Positions 23,835 through 34,900 of a stretch of DNA of 64,000 bases are shown here, piece by piece; position 1 is the stretch's first letter, and each line of letters opens with the position of its first letter. The notes under the pieces were generated by a model. It was not told where the DNA came from, did not search any database, and was given only the letters and a program-made list of their open reading frames with translations. The DNA lies in contig OU862913.1 in NCBI GenBank assembly GCA_917880885.1, positions 29,583,286 through 29,647,285 of the forward strand, given 5' to 3'. Position numbers and translations under genes: made by a program. This DNA is from Limnephilus marmoratus. Taxonomy: Eukaryota; Arthropoda; Insecta; Trichoptera; Limnephilidae.

Positions 23835-24397
23835 AATCGATAGATAGTCGATCAGTGGTCGGTGTTTTCGGCGCCCCCCTTATGACGGCGCCCTGTGCGG
23901 TCGTACCGCTCGCACCGCCCTAGGGCCGCCCCTGAGTACAACTAAGTATCGCCAGTCCATTGAGGGTCGTTATATACGGATTATATATATAAATTGAAAA
24001 TATGTTTTTTTCTGTCTATGTATGTATGTTTATACATATATATGCATTTCTAAACTATTCATCCAAATGCCATTCAACTTTGGGGATTTGATGTGTGCAT
24101 GTCCGCGATGGTTTGGTTCCATGACTTAGTTGGGTTACCATGGTTTAGTTCATCCGGCGACAGTTCATCCTGCGACATTTCATCTGGCCGACAGTTAATC
24201 CTCGATCAGTTAATAATCGATATACTTATATCTGAAGGCATCTTGAGTGGAAATCCGCTGTAAAAATATTTTTACTAACAATAATTTCGACTCTCCGAAG
24301 AAGCATGCGTGAATAACAAAATACGACATACTTATACGTGCAGTCGGCTTAGCAAAGAACGGTAAAGATTCCTACTTGCATCTAATATAACTTTTTT

Positions 24398-24457
24398 AAC
24401 CTAACCTAACCTAACCTAACCTAATCTAACCTAACCTAACCTTACCTAACCTAACCT
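24398..24457. repeat. Telomere-like (CCTAA)n tract
   Basis: About 11 copies of CCTAA with two variant units (CTAAT, CTTAC). TTAGG/CCTAA is the canonical arthropod telomere repeat, but this tract is internal to a transposon and is not a chromosome end. Confidence 0.95.
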
Positions 24458-24541
24458 TCATATATAAGTATATCGATTTTTGTTGTACGGCCGTATATCC
24501 TCTTTGCATACTTACTTAATAAAAATCTTCTAAATGATCAG

Positions 24542-24680
24542 GCAGGATGAATTGTCGCCGGATGAATTGTCGGCGGGATGAACTGTCGGCAGGATGAACT
24601 GTCGGCAGGATGAACTGTCGGCCGGATGAACTGTCGCAGGATGAACTGTCGCCGGATGAATTGTCGCAGGACGAATTGTC
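24542..24680. repeat. Minisatellite, unit GGATGAACTGTCGGC (15-18 bp)
   Basis: Nine tandem units with small length and base variation (AACTG/AATTG, GTCGGC/GTCGCA). Inverted copies occur near 24148-24210, so the element ends are multi-copy subterminal repeats, a common transposase-binding arrangement in hAT elements. Confidence 0.9.
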
Positions 24681-24841
24681 GGGTCACCGATGGTTTCTAT
24701 ATACAATAGTGAGCTCTGGTGTCATAAAATTATGCCTTGCTAACCGTTCATCCGATTGCGATGCAACTTAGGGAATTTGATGTGTGCATTCCTGTGATGG
24801 GAGTGGGGAGCGGAATGCGGGAGGGGGGAGGGGAACACAGG

Positions 24842-25657
24842 CAGTACCGGATCATCCCTAAGGCAGAGTAGGCAACTGCCTAGGGGCCCCGCATCGGCTA
24901 GGGGCCCCACGAGAAAAAATTACTTGCTTCAATTAGTGAGCAACGAAGTTTCGGAAAAAGTTAGCTTTCAAGATGTTTATTTTTTTTTTATTACGAACAT
25001 TTAAAGATTAATAACATTAGGTACACGCATTAAAGAAAACAACAAATTATAATAATTAGGTTATAACCCAATGAATAATATTTATAATCCAATAAATATA
25101 TGAGTTATAACCTAATAAATAAATAAATAATAATTCGTACAAAAAAAAAGTAATGTTCAGATCATGCACAAATAATAAATAAAAAGTCTATAATTAAAAC
25201 AAATATACAAACACAGTTGTATTTTATTTTTCTTTAATTCTATTAATTTTTGGTTTTTTTTTTATTTTTGGCAGCATTTTGAAGTGAAAAACGCGATTTT
25301 TGATGAAAAATTTCGATGAATTTGGTATGATAAAATGTATAAAAAAAACTCCCTCTGACTAGCACGAGGGCCGGTCCCTTGAAACGCTGTACTTTCGTTA
25401 GTTTTGCTCCGATTTACTTGAAATTTTGACACAATACTCAATATACTGACATGTTTTACATTCAGAAAAAAATTCTAAAAAAGTTTTTGAACCTTACCCC
25501 TCCCCTCCCTCTTTAAAGCCTTGTTAAGGATTTGATCAAGGGAACAAGGAGACGTTTGGAGGCCCCTTCAACCCCCCCCTCCCCGTTAGTCCACTATTGG
25601 TAAAGGGGCCCCGAGACGTGCATTGCCTAGGGGCCCCACATGGTAAATCCGGCCCTG
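24842..25657. mobile_element. hAT-type element family F, copy 2
   Basis: Begins CAGTACCGGATCATCCC and ends AAATCCGGCCCTG; exact 8-bp TSD AACACAGG at 24834-24841 and 25658-25665. It is the opposite orientation of 22035-22794, so the two could pair as a ~760-bp inverted repeat about 2 kb apart. Confidence 0.92.
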
Positions 25658-25822
25658 AACACAGGAGGGTGGTTTGCGGGATGGGGGAGGGAAGAGGGAA
25701 GGCGTAAAAGGCGGAGTGGGATCGTGTGAAGGAAAGGGGAACGGGACGAATGGGAAAGGACACGCAGGGATAAACAATTTCTTTATTAAGTGGCATGGCA
25801 AAGCATGCCGGGAAATCGCTAG

Positions 25823-26160
25823 TCTTCTATAAATGTAAAAATTTAAATAAAGTAAATAAATTAAATAAAATAAAAACTGTCTACCAACAGCACATCCTAA
25901 AATACTTTGTACACATTGTTCGTCAAATTGATGACTCCAACCTGAAGAAACTCATTGGCAAAGTGTTTACGGGAGAGTCACAGGAAGATCACCGATGCTT
26001 TGGAGTGACCGGCATTGTCGATGTCAGAGACTCCTGCAGCACAGGACCGCCAGGAGTGAAGGATCCGATTGGAGTGGGGATCGCAATTCTCAACAACGAG
26101 GTAACTATCATCAACTGCATAGTTAAGCGTGTCGATGAGTACCTGACTTACATTGCTTAA
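25823..26160 (+). pseudogene. LINE ORF2 C-terminal remnant
   Basis: Open from 25795 for 121 codons; residues from YQQHILKYFVHIVRQ resemble LINE C-terminal regions (ILKYFGHIVR type), followed by a frame change and a decayed tail. Shares CAGGAAGATCACCGATGC with 18185-18466. Not a host gene. Confidence 0.55.
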
Positions 26161-26309
26161 TTATAACAACTGTGATTTACTCGGATTACACTGAATAAAT
26201 ACTTTTAATACATGTCAATTCCCTTTAATATAAATAACTTGATAAGAATGAGGGTCCTTCTAAAAGTTTTATTATAATTTAACTGAAAATGGGGGTATTT
26301 TGCGCAATT

Positions 26310-26420
26310 AGACTAACTAACTGACAGACTAACTAAGTAACTAACAGGTAGGCAGAGAGGATGGACCGCCAAACAACTCGGTCTTGGCACACATTCTTTG
26401 CCTCATTCGCATTTATACAT
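26310..26420 (-). pseudogene. LINE 3' tail fragment (minus strand)
   Basis: The minus strand reads NEAKNVCQDRVVW and LSAYL, matching the end of the RTE-like fragment at 17441-17935. Confidence 0.6.
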
Positions 26421-26430
26421 CGTCTCATAC

Positions 26431-26634
26431 GGTTCCATGCCAACTCAGAATGAAACCAACTCAGAAACACCTCATTAAAAAGTTCATTAAAAGCTACGAA
26501 AAAATAATTTTAAAATATCCGGTAATCCTAACCTAACTTAACCTATTTAAACAATTTTTTTATCATCACTCTTAAAGACAATGACCTTTCTGAGGTGCTT
26601 CTGAGATGGTTTCATTCTGAGTTGTCCGGTCACC
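26431..26634. mobile_element. hAT-type MITE family G, short copy
   Basis: Begins GGTTCCATGCCAACTCAGAA and ends TTCTGAGTTGTCCGGTCACC. The centre contains CCTAACCTAACTTAACC. The arms include ACCTCA...AAAG and CTTTCTGAGGT. A TSD is not convincing. Related to 31978-32133. Confidence 0.75.
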
Positions 26635-26689
26635 GTCTATTCACATTACACATCTACATACATTCATACATCCTCTCAAACAATTTGTA

Positions 26690-27655
26690 TCAAGTGGAAT
26701 ATTCTTATCAAAATTATTTCTTGTTTTCTCAGGAGTACCTCAGGGCTCTAATTTAGAACCACTCCTCTTTTTGATTTTTATTAATGATGTAACGGAAATT
26801 ATTCTGCATTCCAGGTCACTTCTTTTCTCTGATGATCTAAAACTTTTCTTGGAAATACAAACATTAGAGGACTGGATTCGACTCCAATCAGAAATTGATA
26901 GAATTGTTGACTGGAGTAAACGGAATCAGATTGAATTCAATATCTCTAAATGTTTCATTCTTTCTTTCACTAGAGCGTACCATACTTGGTTTTACCGGTA
27001 TACTACGAGGGCTCTAAATTTAAAACGTGTCTCCACTATGAAAGATCTTGGTATTTTGTTTGATAGTAGGTTAACTTTTCATGCTCATATCATAATGACG
27101 TACTTCACTGAGAATGTTGGGTTTCGTCCTACGTACTGCGAGAAACTTCAGAGACACCCGGGTTCTCACAGAACTATACAATGCTTTGGTTAGGAGTAAG
27201 CTTGAGAGTGGGTCGGTGGTTTGGAGCCCACACCAAGTGAAGTATTCCCTCATGTTGGAGAGGGTTCAGAAGAAATTTCTGAGATTTCTTTACCTGAGGA
27301 AGTATGGCTACTATCCGTGGCTCTACCCTACCCACTTTCTCTTGGGCATGCTCTGTATGAACCATCTACGGGTCAGAAGGGATGGGCTCATTGTAACACA
27401 TTTCTTCAGACTGATTCGTGGAAGGTTCGAAAACTCGGCTATCATGGAGAGCATTAGTTTCTATGTTCCCGATGATTATCTCCGTCATCGACAGCACAGA
27501 CTGCTTTATCTCCCGGCTTGCAGAACTAACTTGCCAATGGTTATGCCAGTCGGGAGAGCTGTCTTGTTGTTAAATAGAATCACTTCGAATATTGGTATGT
27601 TTAATATCAATGAAGCACAATTCAGACAACAAGCTTTGTTGTTGTTAGTATGATT
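26690..27655 (+). pseudogene. LINE reverse transcriptase (CR1/Jockey-like), one frameshift
   Basis: Frame 1 (about 26730-27193) has GVPQGSNLEPLLFLIFINDV followed by LLFSDDLKLF, the reverse transcriptase active-site region with the usual ADD read as SDD. The frame changes near 27100 and continues in the next frame to 27653 with the thumb and C-terminal region (LERVQKKFLRFLYLRKYG, HFLLGMLCMNHLRVRRD). No endonuclease. The 3' sequence ends in repeated ATTGAATTGAA near 27765, like the short 3' repeats of CR1-group LINEs. Clade assignment is tentative. Confidence 0.85.
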
Positions 27656-27779
27656 GTGCTTCATTGAAATATAAATTACTTAAACCTGTTTAAATTTGTT
27701 AATCTTAATACTCTTTTAAAACGCATTGAAATTTTATTTTGTAATGTTTTAAAATGAATAAATAATTGAATTGAATTTA

Positions 27780-27875
27780 TCTCTCAAGTATCTGATTCAC
27801 TTAATCGTGCCATGTCTTCCTCGGGCGTCCCAGACTTCTTCCACCATTCACATTTGCATCATATATTCTTCTTTT
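27780..27875 (-). pseudogene. RTE-like LINE fragment (minus strand)
   Basis: The minus strand reads YDANVNGGRSLGRPRKTWHD and NQILE, the same tail as 17441-17935 but inverted. Confidence 0.7.
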
Positions 27876-27884
27876 TTTTTTTTA

Positions 27885-28212
27885 CAAGAGCTCCACACAG
27901 GAGGCTCTGAGAAAAATAATTTCCCTCAGGGCCTATGTCATCTTTATGGATACTGTGTGGAGGGTTTTTTAAGGAAAGGAAGGAGAGTAGAGTTTTGGGA
28001 AGGAAAATGGTTTAAGGGGAGGGTAGGAATCTGGGGTTCAGTGTGTCCTGGCCATCCGCCTCAAAGACCTAAACAAACTTCATCACGTGAACCCGGGCAC
28101 CTCTGCTAAATCACCAAACGTAGCGAACCACTTGGGGTGACCTATGGCAGACGTGTTGGTTATCCAATAAAGGTTCCTGGGGCGGCGGTACCCATTTCCG
28201 CTTCCCAAATTG
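27885..28212 (-). repeat. Dispersed repeat family E, copy 2 (minus strand)
   Basis: Inverted relative to 16385-16838: the poly-A side is at the left (TTTTTTTTACAAGAGCTCC) and GGTTCCTGGGGCGGCGGTAC is at the right. The + strand ORF at 27771-28109 crosses it and is not a gene. Confidence 0.65.
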
Positions 28213-29440
28213 AAATTGAGCTCACACTACTTACTTCGTTCATTCACTCTTCATGCCCAAACCGTCTTCGATTTTATTCTCTTGCAGGCTAAATCCTATA
28301 GACGTGTGTGTTTGTTTGTTTTTAGTGTTTCGATTTTTCGTTTCATCGAATTTCAAATCACAAAGGTGCTAATGAAGTTTTCACTTCAAAAAATCGACTG
28401 AATACCTCATTCATCGAATTACTCGTAACAATTGACCATTTAAAGGGCCCTCCCAATCAGATTAAGTGTTATTTCGATAATTTTGTTCATGCGTCAATAG
28501 ATAAGATTAGTGTCGCTGATAGCATTGTACGGCACAAAACGCACCAACAATCTGCTCTTCATTATCAAGTGTTCCACTGCCGTAAGTATTGTGTACTTTA
28601 CTTAATTAAATCTAATACTAACTGATATAAAAATGTCTTTCTAATTGAAATTGAAATTATGTAAGTATGTCATTTGTTTGTGTGATAGCCAGCTAATCAA
28701 GCAGTTTCTCCAATGGGGTAGTTACAGAGGATGGAAGGCCTCACAAATCTTAATTAAGTTTGTATTGTACCATAATTATAGTGTTAAAAAGGTTTGGCAA
28801 ATAAATGTTCAATCAAAAGTTATTTAACTCCTTTTGGGAACAGCTCTCATAGGTCTTATAGAAATCGTTGTCTCCCTTACTGTCAAAGTAAGAAATATGA
28901 TCTAAACGGTGTTCGAAATAGAAAACCCCACATCTTAAAGTTAACCACAGAAAAATTAAAATCTAGACATGTTTAAAACCAAAGTTTTTGACAGCAAATT
29001 GAAAAAAAATTATGCAAATTTGTGAATATTTTATTAATTAATTTTACGTGAAATGACAAAAAAGTGTGATTACAATAATGTTTACAATACATTTGAAATA
29101 AATTTTTCGTTATCAATAATTTTTTTGTATGAAAATTTAAAAAATCCAAAAATATATGTTAATTTCTAATCATAAAATTTGTAAGCGTATTTCATCACCT
29201 TTCAAACAAAGTTTTAAGTTTTCGAATACATTTCGAAATATTACGTTTATTTGGATTTTATTTCAAAGCGGAAATACTCTGACCTTCTGACGGAAAATAT
29301 TTTTCAATTGATGTTTTATCTTCCAAACAAATCTATTTAGTGAATCAAATATATAATTGTGATTACTTGCGCATGGCTCAATGAGGTTTCTATAAATATC
29401 TACAAGGTTAATTGACATACTAAACTTTTTAGCAAATTAA
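28213..29440. other. Unassigned DNA, upstream of the SINA-like gene
   Basis: A block at 28305-28390 is shared with about 17215-17285 (probable LINE 5' sequence). The rest is AT-rich with no supported gene. An upstream 5' UTR exon of the SINA-like gene may lie here or further left; I could not identify it. Confidence 0.35.
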
Positions 29441-29990
29441 ACATTACATTCGAACATGGGGTTCGAATGATTGGTAGGGTCGCAGTGGTACATTCTTTGC
29501 TGGAAGGAAGGTGCTTATAAAATGCTGCGAAACGCCACGTTGCATACCATCAGCAACACTACCAATAAGTCCAACTCTCTAGCGTCCACGAGTGGTCATC
29601 AGAAAACCCCGCGAACCCTGGGCAATGTGATGACCACCACTATAACATCACAGCAGATAGAAAGAGGGCGAATGGCGAAATTCCGGCGCCATAAAACGGG
29701 AACTACCCAGCTAAGGGAAGGAAAACCCCAACAGAAAACCCTGGTCCTCCAGGATGGGGGTTGGGCGTAGGGCTAACAACCCTACCTCATAAAAAAACAA
29801 AATGTTACGATACCTCAAGACAAGCCTCGGACATCGGAACGGAATGAGGATAACAGACCCGGCAAACGTAAAATTCCAAACTGGAGAGAGCTGGCACAAA
29901 ACCGAGATGAGTGGAGGAAGACTCTTGAGGAGGCCAAGACCCACCAAGGGTTGTAGAGCCAATAGTGATGATGATGAAACATTACACGCC
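29441..29990 (+). mobile_element. Internally deleted LINE (5' region joined to 3' end)
   Basis: A GC-richer block with GGTCCTCCAGGATGGGGGTT and AGGGCTAACAACCCTACC resembles the leader of RTE-like LINEs. It runs directly into a C-terminal coding end at about 29875-29960 (WRELAQNRDEWRKTLEEAKT, then HQGL and stop) and a GATGATGATGA tail. The same 3' end occurs at 60300-60405. The reverse transcriptase is missing. Confidence 0.65.
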
Positions 29991-30403
29991 CGAAACAAGG
30001 GAGCGCTTGAAGAGGAAAACATGCGGCGTTCTGTCCGTACAAACATTTTTCCCAATTTCCTTTCTGGATTTTGACACTTTTGCAAATATCTTGCTTTTTT
30101 TTGATAAGTTTCTTATTATGGGAGCTAGGACCCTCCCGAAAATCGTAAAAACGCCATATACTTCAGTATACCAACTAGACAATTTATTTAAAAAAAAAGC
30201 CAAACTTACAGGTATAGAGTATTTTCTTCTAATACAGATGGCAAAAAAAATCTAAAAAATCGGTCCTGTTTTGGAGGAGAAAATTGGGGAATACAAAACC
30301 TCGGTTGTAATGATTTTAATGATTCTAACAGGGGATTGAAGGCACAACGCTTCAGTAGGAACCCAAAGCATTTGTTCACTCTACTAACTGGTCAATTGAT
30401 TGT
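29991..30403. other. Unassigned intronic or upstream DNA
   Basis: Several overlapping ORFs (for example 29965-30255) have no recognisable domain; nothing else is seen. Confidence 0.35.
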
Positions 30404-30411
30404 TAAATTAG

Positions 30412-31885
30412 CAGTGGCGGTTCTTCACAGGGGGACAGTGGGGACGGTCCCCACCAGTTACCCCCAAACCTACTAAAGGAAATAACAATCTTCACCAAAA
30501 TGAATGAATTCTTTAAACAGCAGAAATAAAATGTAAAGAATATTCCGGATGAACAATGCGACCCGCGACTACCTAATTTTAACAACAAACCAATTTTAAG
30601 TACGCAGAACCTACCGCGCACTTCGGAGACAACCCGAGCTGTCCTTTGGTTAATAGGCCATTTGCATTGAATTCATAACGACTTGAAAAAAATCGTGTAT
30701 ATAGATCTTTTTGTTAAGATTGCGAAAATGTTAGTAAATTTAATTAGAAATGTACAGTTTTTTTATTATTTTTAAATAAATAAATCCATTATTTAGGCTC
30801 GCGACGTCACTACATGAAAATGTCCCGTCTCCGAAAATATTCCTATTAATTTTGTAAAATTCCACACTGATTTATTTTTTTAATATGGTATCACTTTGAT
30901 TTCAGGCGAATTTTTGAATTCGTTCACTAGATTTATTGTTTGTTCTCTGCGAACTTATCATTTGGTTTGACTTTTTGACAGATGTTCTGAAGAGGACCCC
31001 GTACATTTTAGAAGTCGGTACGTGTTTTAGAGGTATACTGGTTTTGGTGCTGATTTTAACAAAATCAAATTTTATAACATTCTTATTATTATTATAATTT
31101 ACAAGTATATTACATTGGATTTAGTAATATATACGTTGTTCATTATAATGATTTATGATCAATAAGATGGATTAAAGAAAAAAATATTTATGAGATGTAA
31201 TATTTTTGGTATGCCTCGTTATTCTCCTATGCCATTCGTGTGGAAAACGTTCTTTTTTTTGAAAATGATTTTCGGCTATGTAATTATCGTTTTTCCGCAT
31301 CTATAAAATTATGTCCCGTCTTTCCGGTTTATAAAAAATGGTCTGATTTTTCGGATTGAAATTTTCAAAAAATCCCCAGGGTTTCAAAAAAAGATTAAAA
31401 AAAAAAATACGGAATGTCTTAGAATATTTGTCTAAACCGGAATTTTTTTTTTTTAAATGTGATGCAAGTGGCCTATTCTTCGCGTTTCTTTCTCGATCGC
31501 GGCAATCTGGGAACTGCGCATGCGCACTCGTGTGTGAATTTCAAATACCGTGGGGATAATCCAATATATCCCCACATGATAAAATTCTAAACCGCTTGTT
31601 TGCGTAGTTTCAGGCGGGAATCGCTCGTGTTCAAATTGAGTTCGATAATAATGTTGCAAGATAAAGCGTTGTTTATATTATACTATATTATTGTTATTAA
31701 TTGGTATGCATCTACAGACATTTCAAATTATTTGTGTTTGGATATCTGATTAGCATGATTTGACCATCAACATTTTTGTTAGAGAAATTATGTATTATAT
31801 TTTACGGATGGTGAAATTAAACTACAGTAGGTATACATAAGAAATATCAATCCCCACCATCAAAGAAGTGCTCGAGCCGCCACTG
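30412..31885. mobile_element. hAT-type element with a nested 826-bp element
   Basis: Begins CAGTGGCGGTTC and ends GAGCCGCCACTG, flanked by the exact 8-bp TSD TAAATTAG (30404-30411 and 31886-31893). CAGTGGCG termini are typical of hAT. No transposase is seen. More than half of its length is the inserted element at 30652-31477. Its right edge is 23 bases upstream of the splice acceptor of the SINA-like start-codon exon. Confidence 0.93.
30652..31477 (+). mobile_element. TIR element family H, copy 1 (nested in hAT)
   Basis: Begins AATAGGCCATTTGCAT and ends ATGCAAGTGGCCTATT. An inverted copy (815 bp) lies at 44527-45341, just past the SINA-like stop codon. Interior landmarks shared by both include TATTCCTATTAATTTTG, ATGTCCCGTC and TGCCTCGTTATTCTCCT. 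No clear TSD. Confidence 0.88.
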
Positions 31886-31908
31886 TAAATTAGTATATTT
31901 TGTTGCAG

Positions 31909-31961
31909 GTCTCTTTTAAAGAAGGGATAAACAGGCCCCAAACATACCAACATGAGTGACT
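31909..31961 (+). CDS. SINA-like exon 1: 5' UTR, ATG and 10 coding bases
   Basis: Acceptor TTTTGTTGCAG ends at 31908 and donor GTGAGT begins at 31962. The ATG at 31952 gives MSD plus one base, and the next exon starts with two bases, so the phase fits. Because an acceptor precedes it, at least one more 5' UTR exon must exist upstream. The exon is squeezed between a hAT element (TSD ends at 31893) and a MITE (starts at 31978). Confidence 0.75.
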
Positions 31962-34900
31962 GTGAGTATATTTTATTGGTTCCATGCCAACTCAGAAACA
32001 CCTCAGAAAGGTCATTAAAAGCTATGAAAAAATAATTTTAAAATAGCCGATAACCCTAACCTATTTAACTTAATTTTTAATGACCTTTCTGAGGTGCCTC
32101 TGAGTTGGTTTCATTCTGAGTTGTCCGGCCACCATTTTATTTTATACTAGCTGGTACCCGCATGTGTTGCTATGCCACTTATTAAATTAATTTGTTTATC
32201 CCTGCGTGTCCTCTCCCATTCGTCCCGTTCCCCTTCCGCCTCCCCTTCCTCACCCGCGTCCCCTGGCCCTCTTGTGTTCCGACTCCAGTTCCTTCACCTT
32301 CCGTCTCCCCACTCCACTCCCCCCTTCCCCGTCACGCGAACCCCCCTCCCGAGTTCCCCTCCCCCCTCCCAGGTTCCCCTCCCCTTACCCCCTCCTCCCG
32401 TGAACCCCCTACCCGAGATCCACTCCCCTTATCCCCCTTCCCGCATTCCATATATTCATTCCCGGTACATTCAGTTTTCAAACAGCTCGCGTGCCACCTA
32501 TTGCAATTTTTTATACAAATTTCATAATGCCAGAGCTCACCAGTAGTTTTATGCGCGTATATACATTTCAGTAATTCATTTTTATTTATTCAGATTTATG
32601 AGACGGGTACGGGTACCACTGCCCCTAGAACCTTTTATTAGATAACCAACACTCTGCCATAGGTCGCCCCAAGTGATTCGCTACATTTGGTTACTTAGAA
32701 GGGAGCCCGGGTTCATGGGGTGTGGTTTGTCTAAGTCTTAGCGGCAGATGCGTTTGCTCACCTACTGCGTGGCGGGCCGGATCAGGACAGACTGGTTGAG
32801 GGAAACCTTTTAACCTCTCCAACCGTACTCTCTCGACCATCGCCTTGCACCGCAGTGGGAGGGATGGAAGCATGGATCCGTTACTAGCCTCAAAATTTGG
32901 ACAGTAGACCCGCTTCTAATGTAATAAATCAAAACCAAAATTTCCTCTGAAATCACATTTGTTAGTAGGCACTTAAATACCTACCCACTTATTACAAATA
33001 AGGAATTTTACGATTTGTCCAAAGAAATATCACTAAGGGTCAACCGAGACAGTTTTTTCGTTCTCGGCCGAGACCGAGACCGACAATAAATTAAAATCTC
33101 GGCCGAGACCGAGAGCCGAGACTGAGAATAGATAAATTGAGAAAAAAAATGAAAATGCGCTATTTTTGCATAATAATAATAATATGTTTTTAATAGTTTT
33201 AATAATCAAAATTGAACAACATGATGTTGTAGCACATAAAAAGATATTTTTCTGCATTTTCACCCTTCAAAGAGTGTCGCCTCGTGTCGTATAATTGACC
33301 AGCTAGTGGGGGGTGCTGATAAAAACTTTTTTTATTATTTTTAATTGATAAACTAACATTTAAAACAAGATTTTTATGCATAGCACAAAGGGTAACAATT
33401 ATTATCTTCTTCTTCTATATAAATAAAAATGAATCGTCAAAATGTATGTACGCGCATAACTTCCGAACGACTGCACCAAATTGGATAATTCTTTTATTTA
33501 TGTGTTCCTTATTGTCAGGACAAGGTTTGTATAAAACTATTGGCGAGTTCTGGCATTATAAAATTTGTATAAAAAACTACAATAGGTGGCACGCAGGCTG
33601 TTTAAAAAAACTGAACGTACCGGGACTGAATGTATGGAATGCGAGAGGAGGGAGGGGAACTCAGGTAAGGGGTTCGCGGAAGGGCGGGAGGGGAACCAGG
33701 GAGGGGGGCGGAGAACTCTAGACGGAGGTTCGCGAGACGGCGGGGAATGGAGTGGGGGAGAGGGAAGTTGGAGGAGGCGGAGTTGGAACGCGAGAGGGGA
33801 AGGGGACGCGGGAGAGAAAGGGGAGGCCAAAGGGGAACGGGATGAATGGGAAAGGACATGCAGGGAGAAACAATTTCTTTATTAAATGGCATAGCTACGC
33901 ATGCCGGGTACCAGCTAGTAAGCAATAATTGTCAGCCTGAAACACTCATCAACATTGAAAAAATCTTCCGAGAAAAGATACATGACGACGCCAACGGGAC
34001 TTGAACCCGTGTCCTTCTGATTGCCGGTCAGATGCTCTCACCACTGAGCTATGGCGGCTTATCTAATACCCGCCAAATAATTCAATATATGTTTCAATAT
34101 GTGTTACATTCAACAATTATTGTTTATTACATTTTTCCACCTGAAAACAACCAACTTTATTTTTGTGAGAGAGACATTGTTAGTGCTAAATCTAAAGAAT
34201 TTGTAGCCGAGAATGCCGAAATCGAGACCGAGATCTCGGTCGACCCTTAAATATCACTATTTCAAAGACAATTCTTTTCCAAAATATCTTCGGGCAAGCA
34301 GGTACCATAATATTAAAGAAAATGTTTAAATTGACCAACTATCTTCAGCAAAATAATGGAATTATAAATAGCGGAAAGCGCCCATTACCGTATAACTGTC
34401 TCGCTCCTTCCCATCTGTGGTACAGGCTATCCCATATGTTAGTAAGAGTGAAACAAAAAACATGACACAATAACATAAGGAGAAGACTTTGCAGAATGGT
34501 ATCGACACACTCACAATATTCAAGCACGTAATGTGATTTGCACTTATATTCATGAAAAATAATATTTTTCAATGTGACATGCTTTAAATATTGGAAAACA
34601 AAATATGGCAAAATGTTTGTTAGTATTTTTTTTAAGATCACAAATTTTTTTAATGAAATTGTATGATTAATTATTGAGTTATTGTGTGAAAGGCGGACCA
34701 TTCACATGATAACAGTGTGGCGAGGGATTAGGCTCTTGCCTCGGAATCCGAAGATGGTGGGATTGAATCCCAGTGTGGGAAAATAAATTTTATTTGATTA
34801 ATTTGTGTTATTTCACAATTAATTCATTTAAAAATAATGTACAGTATATTTGCGGCACGTTACAGAGTGGAAAATACTCTCAGTATCGCCCTGGTGTAAG

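Larger units (their letters stand above)
21709..23934 (-). mobile_element. hAT transposon with decayed ZMYM1/THAP0-like transposase
   Basis: Termini CAGGGGCGGCCCTAG and CTAGGGCCGCCCCTG are perfect inverted repeats, flanked by the exact 8-bp TSD AGTACAAC (21701-21708 and 23935-23942). Minus-strand translation gives hAT transposase motifs, including DLDMNDCRGQGYDNGAT around 23600-23660, but with many stops and frameshifts. It is itself interrupted by a second hAT element at 22035-22794. Confidence 0.93.
24115..24688. mobile_element. hAT-type element family G with subterminal repeats and a telomere-like core
   Basis: Flanked by the exact 8-bp TSD GATGGTTT (24107-24114 and 24689-24696). It begins GGTTCCATGAC and ends CGGGTCACC, like the elements at 26431-26634 and 31978-32133. 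The left side carries inverted copies (CAGTTCATCC) of the right-side minisatellite; the centre carries CCTAA repeats at 24398-24457. Confidence 0.85.
23985..25822 (+). mobile_element. Helitron remnant carrying two nested hAT elements
   Basis: Fragments of the same Helitron family as 33405-33918: GTGAGCTCTGGTGTCATAAAA near 24709, GACGAATGGGAAAGGACACG near 25746 and the 3' end CATGCCGGGAAATCGCTAG at 25822, giving the CTAG-T terminus. The 5' end is not precise. Nested hAT insertions at 24115-24688 and 24842-25657 split it into three pieces. Confidence 0.7.
33034..34249. mobile_element. hAT-type element with subterminal ACCGAGA repeats and nested Helitron
   Basis: Begins TAAGGGTCAACCGAGAC and ends GATCTCGGTCGACCCTTA, with exact 8-bp TSD AATATCAC (33026-33033 and 34250-34257). 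Multiple GGCCGAGACCGAGA repeats lie inside the left end and one inside the right end. It contains the Helitron at 33405-33918 and a tRNA-like sequence at 33987-34058. Confidence 0.9.

Noticed and set aside
24398..24457. A true telomere or chromosome fusion point
   Set aside because: The tract is inside an element with an intact 8-bp TSD and is flanked by unrelated unique and repeat DNA.
32172..32546. Proline/serine-rich proteins read from C-rich Helitron strands (also 33537-33925, 47409-48154, 52215-52586)
   Set aside because: Low-complexity frames in several phases and in repeat copies; they follow base composition, not coding constraint.
33987..34058. Functional tRNA-Ala
   Set aside because: Position 33 is C rather than U, one acceptor mismatch, and it is inside a transposon; kept only as a low-confidence tRNA-like feature.
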